Below, piece by piece: positions 53,816 to 62,234 of a DNA stretch of 64,000 nt; the first letter of the stretch is position 1; every line of letters starts with the position of its first letter. The notes beneath the pieces are model-generated. The model had not been told where the DNA came from and made no database searches. It saw only the letters and a program-made list of their open reading frames with translations. Location of the stretch: contig NZ_VDYZ01000003.1 in assembly GCF_007673095.1 (NCBI RefSeq), positions 124,001 through 188,000 of the forward strand, written 5' to 3'. This DNA comes from Corynebacterium glyciniphilum AJ 3170 (GTDB lineage Bacteria > Actinomycetota > Actinomycetes > Mycobacteriales > Mycobacteriaceae). Made by a program: the position numbers and the translations under genes.

Positions 53816-54313
53816 ATGTCATCCTCACGCTCTTTCCCTCGGCGACTCCTCGCCGGGGTCGCCGCTCTGGCCGCCTCCACAGCGCTGGCGGTCGGGATCG
53901 CCAGCCCCGCACAGGGCCAGGAGGGCCGACCGTTGGCCGTCTACCAGATCCCGGCGCTCGGGCTCCACGTCAGCGGGCTTGTCGTTCCCGGCCCTTACTT
54001 CGCCTCCGTCGTGGCCCGAACCACCGGGGCTCCTGGTGAGGTGAACATTTCTGCCCCGGCGGACCCGACCATCTGTTCCGGAAGCGCAGCCAGCTCACAC
54101 GTCACCGTCAACTACCTGAACCTCTCGACGGGAAAAGCCGGTGAAGTCACAGTGAAACCATGCCCGACCTATCTCGACCCGACTCCGCTGAACGTCGCTG
54201 AGAGAACCGGCAGCGGACAGGTCGCGGTGTCCATCCGGGTGACGAACTCCCCGATGTTCCCGGATTCCGGTCAGCCGTCGTTGCCCGGGGCAGGGACATT
54301 CCGCGTTCCGTGA
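53816..54313 (+). CDS. Secreted protein, function unknown
   Basis: 165 residues. Signal peptide with SRSFPRRLLAGVAALAAS and an ASPAQGQ cleavage site near residue 35 (a twin-Arg pair is present but not the full Tat consensus). The mature part is Pro/Thr/Gly rich with two cysteines (PTICSGSAAS, VKPCPTYL), likely a beta-sandwich. No family recognised. Confidence 0.7.
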   Translation: MSSSRSFPRRLLAGVAALAASTALAVGIASPAQGQEGRPLAVYQIPALGLHVSGLVVPGPYFASVVARTTGAPGEVNISAPADPTICSGSAASSHVTVNYLNLSTGKAGEVTVKPCPTYLDPTPLNVAERTGSGQVAVSIRVTNSPMFPDSGQPSLPGAGTFRVP

Positions 54314-54393
54314 CGGTCCACACACCGGCCGGGCCCACGATGTCCTAGGATGGGGAACCTCTCCCCCATTCTCTGACCTCTACGGAGTACACC

Positions 54394-55323
54394 ATGGCCG
54401 GTGGCCTGATCGCACTGCTCGACGATGTCACCCTCATCGCCAGGAAAGCCGCCGCCAGCAGTCGTGATATCGCGCAGGCGGCCGCGACCACCAGCACGAA
54501 AGCCGCCGCGGTCGTTGTCGATGACGCCGCCGTGACCCCCAGCTTCGTTCAGGGTGTCAGTCCTGCCCGTGAGCTTCCGATCATCTGGAGGATCACGAAA
54601 GGCTCACTGGTCAACAAGATCGTCATCATCCTGCCGGTGATACTTCTTCTCAGCTGGCTGGCACCGTGGGCGCTGACGCCCATCCTCATGGTCGGCGGCA
54701 CCTATCTGGCGTTCGAGGGGGCGGAGAAGATCTGGCACGCTGTAACCCACGGCGGCCCCGACGACAGCACCACCGATACCCCGGATGACGAGGATTCACT
54801 GGTGAAAGGGGCAGTGCGGACCGACTTCATCCTGTCCGCCGAGATCATGGTCCTGTCACTCAACGAGCTGACAGGACGGGGGTTGCCCGAGCGCGCGGCG
54901 ATCCTCGTCGGCGTCGCGCTTTTGATCACCTTCGTCGTCTACGGGGTGGTCGGGCTGTTGGTCAAGATGGATGATGTCGGGCTGGCCCTCGCCGATCCCG
55001 GCCGGGAACGGACAGAGACCGTCCGTCGTCTGGGGCGTGGACTGGTGGCACTGATGCCCCGCATCTTGACCACACTGTCGGTGGTCGGCACGGCTGCGAT
55101 GCTCTGGGTCGGCGGGCATATTCTCCTGGTGGGTACCGACGACCTGGGCTGGCATGCGCCGTACGCCGCCGTCCATCACCTTGAGGAGCAGGTCGCTTCC
55201 GCCGGTGGCGCCGTGCAGTGGCTGGTGGAGACCGGCTGCTCGGCGTTGATCGGGCTCCTCGTCGGTTCTGTTGTCGTCGCAGTTGTCACGGCTGTCCGTC
55301 GCGTGGTCGTTCGCTCGCGGTGA
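54394..55323 (+). CDS. DUF808 (YedI-like) membrane protein
   Basis: 309 residues. The DUF808 start MAGGLIALLDDVTLIARKAAA and the segment ILMVGGTYLAFEGAEKIWH are clear; about six TM helices follow. Function unknown in any species. Its 3' end overlaps that of the BCCT gene by 38 bp on the opposite strand. Confidence 0.88.
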   Translation: MAGGLIALLDDVTLIARKAAASSRDIAQAAATTSTKAAAVVVDDAAVTPSFVQGVSPARELPIIWRITKGSLVNKIVIILPVILLLSWLAPWALTPILMVGGTYLAFEGAEKIWHAVTHGGPDDSTTDTPDDEDSLVKGAVRTDFILSAEIMVLSLNELTGRGLPERAAILVGVALLITFVVYGVVGLLVKMDDVGLALADPGRERTETVRRLGRGLVALMPRILTTLSVVGTAAMLWVGGHILLVGTDDLGWHAPYAAVHHLEEQVASAGGAVQWLVETGCSALIGLLVGSVVVAVVTAVRRVVVRSR

Positions 55324-57208
55324 TGTACTCGCCACGCTCGTAGTCGTAGTCCACGGGGTTCCCGTCCTCGTCCGTCCGCGTGTACCAGTCCGTGACTTCG
55401 GCCGCGCGGGAATTGAAGTCACCACCGGTGGCGTAGTCACTGTCGGCGTCGGTCTCTTCGACGGCAATCGCGAAGTTGTCGCCGTGGTCACGGACACCGT
55501 GCACCACCGCATTCGACAAGGCCTGCTCCTGGAAGTCGTCCCGGATCGTGTACGGGTCGGTACGGAGTTCCCGGAGCAGCGCTACCGCCATCAGCACCAG
55601 GACGACGGCGAACGGCAACGCGGTGACCGTGATGAAGTTCTGCAGCCCCTGGAGGGCGTTCTCACCTCCAGCGAGAAGAATGACCACGGCGATACCTGAC
55701 ATGCACAGCGCCCAGAACACGGTCACTCCCTTCCGGGGGTCCGGGTTGCCGCGCTGCGACAGCTGGGAGTTCACCAGTGATGCAGAGTCCGCCGTGGTGA
55801 TGAAGAACACGGCGAGCATCACGATAACCACCGGTGCCACGATGCCGGCACCGGGCAGATGGTCCAGCACCGAGAAGAAGATCTCCTCGGCGGCGGGCAT
55901 ACCGGACGGGTCATCACCCGGCGCGATGTCCCCGGACTGTCGCTGAATCCAGATCGAGGTGCCCCCGAGGATCGTGAAGGCCAGCACGATGATCGTCGAC
56001 GGAATGAAAAGGACACCGAGGATGAACTGGCGGATCGTGCGTCCCCGGGAGATCTTGGCCACGAAGACCCCGACGAACGGTGACCAGGAGACCCACCATG
56101 CCCAGTAGAATGTGGTCCACCCGGAGAGGAACGCCTGCATCTCCTCACCTTCGCCCATGTTCGCCGACAGCATCTCCGGCATCGACCCGACGTAGTCGAC
56201 GATCACCGCAGGGATCATGTTGGCGAGAAACGCCGTGGGCCCGACGATGAAGAAGAACAGTGCCAGTCCGATGGCGAGCACCATGTTGATGTTCGACAGC
56301 CACCGGATGCCCTTGGCCACACCTGAGACCGCAGACAGGATGGTTCCGATGGTCAGGACCATGATGATCACGAGTGCGAAGGTGTTTCCCGCCGGCGACC
56401 AGCCGGACACCACTTCCACGCCCTTGGCGATCTGCAGTGCACCGATCCCTAGCGATGCCGCGGTACCGAAGAGCGTCGCGACGATGGCCATTCCGTCGAT
56501 GAGACGCGCGGGGAGGGTGTCGGTGGATTTCACCGAGAACAGCGGCATCAGGATCGAACTCATCAGAGGGACCCTGCCTCTGCGGTAGGACACGTAGGCG
56601 ACGGCGAGTCCGACGACTGCGTAGATGGCCCAGGCGTTGATGCCCCAGTGCATGGCCGACTGGGACATCGCACCCTTGACCGCTTCCTGGGTGGCTGCGT
56701 CATATCCGCCGGGGCGTGGGTCGAGGTAGTGGCTCATCGGTTCATACGGGCCGAAGAAGATGATGCCGATACCGATACCTGCGGCGAACAGCATGGCCGT
56801 CCACGACACCGTGGAGTACTCGGCCTTCTCGCCGTCCAGGCCCAGCGGTATCTTCCCGTACCTGCTGAAGGCCAGGATGAGCAGGAAGAACATCAGCCCG
56901 GTCGCGAGAGCGGTGAACACCCAACCCATGTTCTCCATGACCCAGGCCAGTGCTGCCGACGAGGTGTCAAACACCTGTTGGGGGTCAACCACGCCCCACG
57001 CGATGAAAGCGACGATCAGGCCACCGACCACGCTCACGATGCGCCAGTCGACGGAGTACCTGATGCGTTGGTCCTCCACAGAAACCCCCGGCACCAGGGC
57101 CGGATGGATACTGTGCGGGTAGGTCACTTCCCGGATGAAGCTCTTCGCGGATTCCTTGCGGGTGGGTCTGCTCTGCTCGCGTTTCTCTCCAGGTTCTGAG
57201 GGGTCCAC
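55286..57208 (-). CDS. BCCT-family betaine/ectoine transporter
   Basis: 640 residues from GTG 57208. Twelve TM helices with the BCCT signature MHWGINAWAIY and the tryptophan-rich TFYWAWWVSWSPFVG that forms the substrate box. The C-terminal ~90 residues are charged and cytoplasmic, as in osmosensing BetP/EctP/LcoP of C. glutamicum, and the N-terminal ~45 residues are polar. Na+-coupled uptake of glycine betaine or ectoine under osmotic stress is the family role; which one cannot be said. Confidence 0.9.
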   Translation of the reverse strand: MDPSEPGEKREQSRPTRKESAKSFIREVTYPHSIHPALVPGVSVEDQRIRYSVDWRIVSVVGGLIVAFIAWGVVDPQQVFDTSSAALAWVMENMGWVFTALATGLMFFLLILAFSRYGKIPLGLDGEKAEYSTVSWTAMLFAAGIGIGIIFFGPYEPMSHYLDPRPGGYDAATQEAVKGAMSQSAMHWGINAWAIYAVVGLAVAYVSYRRGRVPLMSSILMPLFSVKSTDTLPARLIDGMAIVATLFGTAASLGIGALQIAKGVEVVSGWSPAGNTFALVIIMVLTIGTILSAVSGVAKGIRWLSNINMVLAIGLALFFFIVGPTAFLANMIPAVIVDYVGSMPEMLSANMGEGEEMQAFLSGWTTFYWAWWVSWSPFVGVFVAKISRGRTIRQFILGVLFIPSTIIVLAFTILGGTSIWIQRQSGDIAPGDDPSGMPAAEEIFFSVLDHLPGAGIVAPVVIVMLAVFFITTADSASLVNSQLSQRGNPDPRKGVTVFWALCMSGIAVVILLAGGENALQGLQNFITVTALPFAVVLVLMAVALLRELRTDPYTIRDDFQEQALSNAVVHGVRDHGDNFAIAVEETDADSDYATGGDFNSRAAEVTDWYTRTDEDGNPVDYDYERGEYITASERPRDGQP

Positions 57209-57242
57209 GATTGTTTTCTCCGTTATCTTCTCTTGTGGTTCG

Positions 57243-57455
57243 TCACTGCCAACCCTTACAACGGTAGAGAAAAACTTCCTGCGCTGCAGGAACCGTCACG
57301 CTGGTCCCCCGAGAACCCGTCCACGACATGTGGAGAACCGGGTACGGGCGCCCTGCATCGTCCAGGTCGTCCCGGCCGATGACGGTGAAACCGCGTCGAC
57401 GGTAGAAGGCCACCGCCTGCACGTTCTGCTCATTGACGTCACCCCGGCGTGCGCC
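57243..57455 (-). pseudogene. C-terminal remnant of a GNAT acetyltransferase
   Basis: Reading the gap on the minus strand gives NEQNVQAVAFYRRRGF and GRPYPVLHMSW, the last third of a typical GNAT domain, ending at TGA 57243. Upstream the frame meets a TGA at 57456, so the first two thirds are gone. It is joined end to end with the following gene's stop codon, marking a deletion scar. Confidence 0.7.
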
Positions 57456-57932
57456 TCAGGAGCCGATGATCCAATGGAGTACCCCAGACACTAGGAGTCC
57501 CACGAGGAGTGCATTTGCTGCGCTGACGAGTACGGCAGACACGAGTACCACCGACCGGCGGATCCCCGAGGCGCGCATGATGAACGCAGTGATCGGGACA
57601 CTGAACAGAAGTCCGCTGACGAGCATGGCGACGGGAGACCCCCAGTCCCCGACACGGCGCATCACCCGGTGATGTTTCCACCTGCCCTCCTGACGACGGC
57701 CTACAGTGCCCGCTACCCCTACCGCACACACGGTGACCACGACGGTCCCTGCAGTCCCGAACAAGACTGTCGGAAGCCAGTGCATACCTGAGAGGACACC
57801 GACGAGCGCAGCCACATCGCCCTCGAGAAGCGGCACCACCCCGATCACGAAGACCGCTGTCAGCTGCAGCGGGCCAGGAAGGGTGTCGACATACTGCTGC
57901 AGTGAGATGATCCAGTCCTGAATCTGTTCCAC
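57456..57932 (-). CDS. Small multidrug export-like membrane protein
   Basis: 158 residues from GTG 57932 after gggaggaacccc; an upstream ATG at 57956 is less well placed. Four or five TM helices; VFVIGVVPLLEGDVAALVG (residues ~25-43) matches the PLLE motif of the Sm_multidrug_ex/DedA-related family. No substrate known. It is divergent from the histidine kinase gene and abuts the GNAT remnant. Confidence 0.7.
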   Translation of the reverse strand: MEQIQDWIISLQQYVDTLPGPLQLTAVFVIGVVPLLEGDVAALVGVLSGMHWLPTVLFGTAGTVVVTVCAVGVAGTVGRRQEGRWKHHRVMRRVGDWGSPVAMLVSGLLFSVPITAFIMRASGIRRSVVLVSAVLVSAANALLVGLLVSGVLHWIIGS

Positions 57933-58080
57933 GTGGGGTTCCTCCCTCGAGTACATGCGTCTGATTCGCCGTCGACCATCCTGCCCGGACCGGGATCAGC
58001 TCCGGCACCGGCGCACGGTCAGGCGATGTCGTGACACAGCGTCACTGGCGGACGCCCCGTCGAGCTGATGCAATGGACCC

Positions 58081-59190
58081 GTGACTTATCAGCCGTTCCA
58101 ACACGCTCCAGGCATCCAGGAGATGGTACGGACTCGACGTGCACGGTCAGTACTGCTCTCTGTCGGGGTCACCGTCGTCCTGGGAATCGCGAATGCCACG
58201 AGCTGGAGCGACCTCGTCGCTGTTGGCCCGAGTCTGGTGCTCACTGCGATCCTGATGTTACGTCTGGGCGACGAACCCAACCGTGCACTCCTGGCCGTCG
58301 CCACCTGTGTCGGTGCCTTGACGCTGCTGTGGTCTGCCCTGTCCGAGTCGAACCCGGTCGGTTCTGCGGGCGTCGCCGCAGCGTTGGCAGTCGTCATCGA
58401 CGCCAGGTCATCCCGCCCCGGGATCTGGGGAGTAGTCGGATTCTGCACGATCGTGGCGGTCAACGCGCTGGTGTTCACCACCGGATCCCCGAACGCGTTG
58501 GGGATGTTCCTCAAGCTTACGGTCGTCGCGGGTGTGTGGATGGTGGCCATCATCGACAACGGCGCCGAAGCTCGACTGCTCACCTTGTTCGAACAGGCCA
58601 AGGACAATGAACGCGAGCTCTCCGTCCTCGATGAGAGACGGCGCTTCGCTGCAGACCTGCATGATATCCAAGGGCACTCGCTGCACGTCATCAAGTTGAA
58701 GGCAGCTGTGGCTGCCCGGGTTCGGACCACTGATCCGGACCGGACTGACCGGGAACTCGAAGCCATCCAGGGCCTCGCGGCCGATTCCATCAGAACGGCC
58801 CGGGAGCTGGCTGAAGACACCCACCTGATGAACTTCACCAGTGAGTTGTCGTCGGTCACAGGCCTGATGACTGCCGCCGGCATTGAAACGACAGTCGACC
58901 GTCCCGCCGGCACGCCTAGTGCGTTGCACGATGCTCTTCTGGCCCGCGTGCTGCGCGAGGCCACCACGAACATTCTCCGACACTCCCGGGCCGAACAGGT
59001 ATCGGTCTCCGTCATGCGATCCACCCTCACCGTGACCAATGACGGGGCCACCGGACTCCCTTCCCCCGAGGACTTCCGGGGACTGGCAGCACTCCGACAG
59101 GCACTCCACGCCCGGGGCGGCGACGTGACGTTGAAGTACCATGACGGGGCAGTCGTCCTCACGGCACATGCGGGAGCAGGAAACCAATGA
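58081..59190 (+). CDS. Two-component sensor histidine kinase (NarL/DesK class)
   Basis: 369 residues from GTG 58081. The first ~150 residues have four or five TM helices with little outside, so it probably senses membrane or intramembrane signals. The phosphoacceptor motif is RFAADLHDIQGHSLHVIKLK (HisKA_3), and the ATPase domain is short but contains RVLREATTNILRHS (N box) and LTVTNDGATGLP. The stop overlaps the regulator gene by 4 nt. Confidence 0.9.
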   Translation: MTYQPFQHAPGIQEMVRTRRARSVLLSVGVTVVLGIANATSWSDLVAVGPSLVLTAILMLRLGDEPNRALLAVATCVGALTLLWSALSESNPVGSAGVAAALAVVIDARSSRPGIWGVVGFCTIVAVNALVFTTGSPNALGMFLKLTVVAGVWMVAIIDNGAEARLLTLFEQAKDNERELSVLDERRRFAADLHDIQGHSLHVIKLKAAVAARVRTTDPDRTDRELEAIQGLAADSIRTARELAEDTHLMNFTSELSSVTGLMTAAGIETTVDRPAGTPSALHDALLARVLREATTNILRHSRAEQVSVSVMRSTLTVTNDGATGLPSPEDFRGLAALRQALHARGGDVTLKYHDGAVVLTAHAGAGNQ

Positions 59191-59804
59191 CGAGGGAACA
59201 ACCGGTACAGGTCATGCTCGCTGACGATGAGCGGCTCATCCGTACGGCGTTGGCGACGTTGCTTCCGTTAGACGGAACGATCGTCATTTCCAGCGAGGTA
59301 AGCGATGGCCTCTCCGCCGTCGACGAGTTCACCCGTCTACGCCCCGACGTCGTCGTCCTCGACCTTGATATGCCTGGGCTCGACGGTCTACATGCTGCCA
59401 TGCAGATGCTTCAGATCGTTCCTGATCAGGCACTTCTCCTTCTCACCCGCCACGCGCGCCCCGGAGTGCTACGGACCGCCCTGGAGAACGGCATCCGCGG
59501 ATTCCTCGGCAAAGATGCTGATCCTGACGAGATCACCGCCGCGGTACTCAGACTCGCCAACGGCGGCCGCGTCATCGACCCGTCCGTGGCAGCGAAAGCC
59601 GTCACCGATGAATCGCCACTGACGGAGAGGGAGAAGGACGTGCTCCGTGTCACCGGCGAAGGCTACAGTGTCCGTGACATCGCGAAGATCCTGCACCTGT
59701 CCCCTGGGACGGTACGCAACTACATCTCCTTCGCGATACAGAAGACCGGCCACACCACCCGACATGACGCGGCCCGTCACGCGAGGAACAACGACTGGCT
59801 CTGA
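59187..59804 (+). CDS. NarL/LuxR-family response regulator
   Basis: 205 residues. The receiver has acidic pair ADDE, phosphorylated Asp in VVVLDLDMPGLDG (near residue 54) and the Lys in GKDADPDE. The C-terminal HTH (LTEREKDVLRVTGEGYSVRDIAKIL) binds DNA. It pairs with the kinase at 58081 by ATGA overlap. The target genes are not evident; neighbours are a transporter-like gene and CorA. Confidence 0.92.
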   Translation: MTREQPVQVMLADDERLIRTALATLLPLDGTIVISSEVSDGLSAVDEFTRLRPDVVVLDLDMPGLDGLHAAMQMLQIVPDQALLLLTRHARPGVLRTALENGIRGFLGKDADPDEITAAVLRLANGGRVIDPSVAAKAVTDESPLTEREKDVLRVTGEGYSVRDIAKILHLSPGTVRNYISFAIQKTGHTTRHDAARHARNNDWL

Positions 59805-59821
59805 CCCCTCGCCCCGGGATC

Positions 59822-60931
59822 TCACATCCATTTGCTGCGACGGAAGAAGACGTAGAGCAGGACGGCCACCCCGAGCATCATGCTCAGCGCCATGGGATAC
59901 CCGAAGGCCCAGTGCAGTTCCGGCATGTCGTCGAAGTTCATCCCGTAGATCGCGCCGACCAACGTCGGGGCGAAGAGGATGGCGGCCCAGCCGGAGATCT
60001 TCTTCATGTCCTCATTCTGGCGCTGTGCGACGAGGGTGGCGTTCACGTTGAGGATCTGGGCCAGGGCCTCCCGATGGTCCGCAGCCAGGGTGCCTGCGCG
60101 TGTCAGGTGATCGGCGACGTCATCGAGGTAGGAGCGGAGTTCCTCGGGGATGTCGTACTTCACGAACCCCGCCCGGAGCGCGTCGAGCACCTCTGTCATC
60201 GACGCTATGGCCTGCTGGACGTCGATGACCTCCTGGCTCAACCGGTAGATACGTTCCGCAACCGCCGCATCACCGCTGAACACCTGCCGCTCGATCTGTT
60301 CCTTGTCGATCGCAATGCCCCGGAGGACGGGAGGGTACCCGTCGACGATCGCATCCAGGATGCGGTAGACCACGGCCTCCGGCCCCAACCGCAGGACGTC
60401 CCGATCCGCCAACAGCGTCCGTTCGCGGGGGTCGCTTCCGCCCGACGCGGCAAACCCGGCGCTGTCCGTCCCGTCGACCCACCGTCCGTCCTGGCACAGC
60501 ACGGCAACGGAACCGTCGCGGACGAGGATGTGGAACTCGGAGAACGCGACATCCTCGGCCGCGTCATTGTACCGGGCAGACCTGGCGACGATGAACAGCA
60601 CGTCACCGTACCGTTCGAGCTTCGGGCGTTGGTGGGCATTCACCAGATCCTCGACGAGCAAGGGGTGCAGGTCCCATGCGTCAGCGAGTTCCCCGATGCC
60701 CTCTCTGCCCGACGTCGGGTACAGCAGCACCACCATGCGTTCCGGACGATCGACGGCGGACGCTGTCGCCTCTGCCACCGTGGTGTCGTCCGGGACCGGT
60801 TGTGCGCTGCCGTCGTCAACATAGGTCAGGACGGGCGGCGTCTCGGTCGAGGTCGGCTCCTGCCCTCCGACCCGCTGCTTCCCCCGGGTGAACCTACTTG
60901 CCCTGCCGTCGTTGATCCTGCGGTTGCCCAT
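59822..60931 (-). CDS. corA: CorA-type magnesium/cobalt channel
   Basis: 369 residues. The large cytoplasmic funnel domain is followed by two TM helices with the selectivity motif YGMNFDDMPELHW between them (residues ~328-340) and the basic end RRSKWM. It carries Mg2+ into the cell. The N-terminal 40 residues are polar. Family assignment is firm; a ZntB-like zinc role is unlikely because the GMN motif is intact. Confidence 0.92.
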   Translation of the reverse strand: MGNRRINDGRASRFTRGKQRVGGQEPTSTETPPVLTYVDDGSAQPVPDDTTVAEATASAVDRPERMVVLLYPTSGREGIGELADAWDLHPLLVEDLVNAHQRPKLERYGDVLFIVARSARYNDAAEDVAFSEFHILVRDGSVAVLCQDGRWVDGTDSAGFAASGGSDPRERTLLADRDVLRLGPEAVVYRILDAIVDGYPPVLRGIAIDKEQIERQVFSGDAAVAERIYRLSQEVIDVQQAIASMTEVLDALRAGFVKYDIPEELRSYLDDVADHLTRAGTLAADHREALAQILNVNATLVAQRQNEDMKKISGWAAILFAPTLVGAIYGMNFDDMPELHWAFGYPMALSMMLGVAVLLYVFFRRSKWM

Positions 60932-61019
60932 ACGTGTTCCCTCTCGGCCCGAGGTCTGCTCTGTTGTCCGTGAGTTACCCTAGCCCCCGACAGGCCGGGC
61001 AGGTAACTCCGGACGTGTC

Positions 61020-61745
61020 TCAGGCGGTCGCGACGGGTTGCAGGCCGCGGCGGGCGGCGACGAAGCCGTCCCGGCGCTGATCCCCCGAGGTCTGGACGAG
61101 AATCGGCAGGTGGTCGGAGCGGCCCTGGGGCAGGACGTCGACCTGAGACTGCCTGAAACCACGCGAGAGTGCGAAATCGTAGTTGCCCCGCAGTACGCCG
61201 TAGCGGGAATACGTCGCTCCGGCGCTCCTGGCCATCTCGAAGCCGTGAGCGTCGACGTGCCGCCGCAGACCACTCTGGAACAACGGGTAGTTGAAGTCTC
61301 CGACCATGACGGACGGCACCCCGGCGCCGATCTGGCCGAGCGCCTCGAAAGAGGTACGGATCTGCTGACGACGGAGCGCGTTCGTCGCTGTCAAAGGGGC
61401 AGCGTGGAAAGACGCGATGACGACGTCGCGGTCATGCTTGACGTCATGGGCCCTGACCATCACCAGCCGCTCGGACGCAGGCTTCATGACACGGTCATGA
61501 AAAGACTTCTCCAGCGCGGTCACCTGCAGATCCTTCACATCGAACCGGTCGGCGCGCAGGTAGACGGCCAGTCCGAGACGGTTCTCCGTGGTCGCGTGGA
61601 CGAGTTCCAGGCTACCGAGACGGCTCGGCAACCGGCGGGTGTCCGCCTCCTGGACGCAGACGGCATCCGGGACATGGGTACCCGCGAGCGGGAGAAGCTC
61701 GGTGACAGCGTTATGTTTATGCAGGTTATAGCTAATCAGCTTCAT
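61020..61745 (-). CDS. Endonuclease/exonuclease/phosphatase family protein
   Basis: 241 residues from ATG 61745; the longer frame from 61853 lacks support. Catalytic EEP motifs: ISYNLHKHNA, CVQEAD (Glu), SFHAAPL (His), VGDFNYP (Asp-Asn) and GRSDHLPI (Asp-His). Metal-dependent phosphodiester cleavage is expected; the substrate (DNA, RNA or lipid phosphate) is unknown. No signal peptide. Confidence 0.85.
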   Translation of the reverse strand: MKLISYNLHKHNAVTELLPLAGTHVPDAVCVQEADTRRLPSRLGSLELVHATTENRLGLAVYLRADRFDVKDLQVTALEKSFHDRVMKPASERLVMVRAHDVKHDRDVVIASFHAAPLTATNALRRQQIRTSFEALGQIGAGVPSVMVGDFNYPLFQSGLRRHVDAHGFEMARSAGATYSRYGVLRGNYDFALSRGFRQSQVDVLPQGRSDHLPILVQTSGDQRRDGFVAARRGLQPVATA

Positions 61746-61898
61746 TGGTGCACAAGCATAGTCCATCCGGGGCCTCAGTAGATGAGTGAATCCAGTGAGG
61801 TCAGTACCGTATTCCACAGGAAACCAGGTGAGCGGGACTTTCTTCCACGGCACGCGCGCCGCCCTGACGGTCGGCGACCTGCTGTGTGCCCGGTATTC

Positions 61899-62234
61899 TC
61901 ACTCCACCTCGCCATCAAGGTAGAACCACTGTCCGTGCTCGCGGACGAACCGGGAGCGTTCCTGCATCACCCCGATACCGCCGGTGTCGGCGATATAGGT
62001 GGCCCGGAACTCCACGACACCGGTGTCGTCGTCCACTCCCCCGGCGACCGTGTCGATGATCTGCACCCCGCGCCAGACAGGGTTGTCCGACAGGTCCACC
62101 TGGGCTGGTCTCGTCGTCGGATGCCAAGTCTGCAGCAGCCAGTCCTCATCCGCCCGTCGAAAGGCGTCGAACCGCGACCTCATCAGCGCCTCGGCGGTGG
62201 TTGGCTCCTGCGAAGCATCACCGCCGCGCTCCAC
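61899..62234 (-). CDS. YchJ-like protein lacking the SEC-C zinc motif
   Basis: 111 residues from GTG 62234, whose first base is the last base of the sulfatase stop. The core matches YchJ (UPF0225): AEALMRSRFDAFRRADEDWLLQTWHPTTRP and VWRGVQI, an NTF2-like fold. The N-terminal SEC-C (CxCGS...CC) zinc domain of YchJ is absent and no frame upstream supplies it. Function unknown. Confidence 0.75.
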   Translation of the reverse strand: MERGGDASQEPTTAEALMRSRFDAFRRADEDWLLQTWHPTTRPAQVDLSDNPVWRGVQIIDTVAGGVDDDTGVVEFRATYIADTGGIGVMQERSRFVREHGQWFYLDGEVE

